The position numbers and the translations under genes were made by a program. A stretch of 64,000 nt of DNA from Streptomyces sp. B21-083 (lineage in GTDB: Bacteria; Actinomycetota; Actinomycetes; Streptomycetales; Streptomycetaceae): positions 3,658,001-3,722,000 of the forward strand of contig NZ_JARUND010000001.1 in NCBI RefSeq assembly GCF_036898825.1. Direction: 5' to 3'. Under the pieces are notes generated by a model. That model was not told where the DNA came from. It saw nothing but the letters and a program-made list of their open reading frames with translations, and did no database searches. Below are positions 63,534 to 64,000 of the stretch, piece by piece. The stretch's first letter is position 1, and each line of letters begins with the position of its first letter.

Positions 63534-64000
63534 TCAGCTCAGCAGATCCGGTTCGCTTCTGCTGATGTCCCGCCACAGGGGCTGGTAGTTGATCCACGCG
63601 ACCAGGTCACCGCCGAGCTGCTCCCGTGTCGCGACCGCCTGCTTGTGGTCGATCAGGATGGGCCGGCCCGCCGCCCGCGCCGTCAGCTGGACCTGACTCG
63701 ACCGTTCCATCGACACGAACCACCAGGCCGCCGCGTCCACCGAGTCGCCCACCGTGAGCAACCCGTGGTTGCGCAGCACGAGAGCCTTGCGGGAGCCCAG
63801 CGCGGACGCGATCCGCCGACCCTCGTCGGCGTCCACGGCGACGCCGGTGTACGTGTCGTACAGCGCGTGGTCCTCGTAGAAGGCGCAGCTCTCCTGGGTG
63901 ATCGGGTCGAGGAGGTCGCCGAGGGCCGAGAGGGCGCGGCCGTGCACCGAGTGGCAGTGGGCCACGGCGACGACGTCCGGGCGGGCGGCGTGCACCTGGG
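63534..64000 (-). CDS. Class II aldolase/adducin family protein (N-terminus cut by window end)
   Basis: The last 155 residues of a class II aldolase/adducin-type protein. Zinc-binding histidines are in VVAVAHCHSVHGRALSAL, and a third in ALVLRNHGLLTVG. The segment LDPITQESCAFYEDHALYD is typical of the branch with long-chain homologues in actinobacteria. The frame stays open through the last base of the window (Q-V-H-A-A before the first internal methionine-equivalent GTG), so the true start lies outside. It could act on a sugar phosphate or related hydroxy-acid; the substrate is unknown. Confidence 0.85.
   Translation of the reverse strand, partial: QVHAARPDVVAVAHCHSVHGRALSALGDLLDPITQESCAFYEDHALYDTYTGVAVDADEGRRIASALGSRKALVLRNHGLLTVGDSVDAAAWWFVSMERSSQVQLTARAAGRPILIDHKQAVATREQLGGDLVAWINYQPLWRDISRSEPDLLS

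Overview
The window is chromosomal DNA from a Streptomyces species or close relative. GC is very high, third-codon bias is strong, and GTG/TTG starts and four-base ATGA/GTGA gene overlaps are common. Actinobacterial families recur (DUF397, DUF5753, DUF6879, DUF3017, DUF5954, PspC, NlpC/P60), and two typical GC-rich dispersed hairpin repeats are present. From about 19.8 kb onward the gene set (mdh, folD, purH/purN, sucC/sucD, pcrA, paired NlpC/P60 peptidases) looks like conserved chromosomal core. The stretch from 1.6 to 17.5 kb looks accessory. The window ends cut a glutathionylspermidine synthase-like gene (left) and a class II aldolase gene (right).

Layout. 0-1.5 kb: partial synthase gene, lipoprotein, DMT transporter. 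1.6-10.9 kb: a tightly coupled set around p-aminobenzoate (PABA): a DUF3050 heme-oxygenase-like protein, an ABM-like membrane protein, fused PabAB, two adenylate-forming ligases, an FAD monooxygenase and a PabC-like lyase. The set can make PABA from chorismate and seems equipped to activate and oxidise it; the product is unknown. 11-17.5 kb: regulatory and conflict island with an XRE/DUF397 pair facing a three-gene operon, a STAND ATPase (NLR-like) with TPRs that shares a short amyloid-like motif with the small protein encoded just before it, a DUF6879 pair, and a scar holding only the 3' ends of two old genes.

17.5-36 kb: DUF5954 protein, self-regulated MarR-GNAT fusion, mdh, three membrane-anchored HTH proteins, folD, an RDD protein, purH/purN, a DUF6350 protein, an HTH-sigma-like membrane protein and sucCD. 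36-47 kb: an 11-bp tandem array, a secreted protein with a long Val-Pro-Gly/Ala repeat, and two facing gene sets (MoxR ATPase, DUF5682 and VWA on minus; SWIM and DUF5691 on plus) that look like one AAA+/VWA machine. Next to them is a B12-domain protein whose cobalt-ligand histidine is replaced by aspartate. 47-64 kb: envelope functions (lipase-like hydrolase, M23 and two NlpC/P60 peptidases, one under a c-di-AMP riboswitch), pcrA, a LiaFSR-like PspC/kinase/regulator module, a DoxX protein, a cysteine-motif membrane protein and a DUF4429 protein.

All calls come from reading the sequence and remembered family features; no database search was run. Most starts were chosen from ribosome-binding sites, overlaps or -10 boxes.
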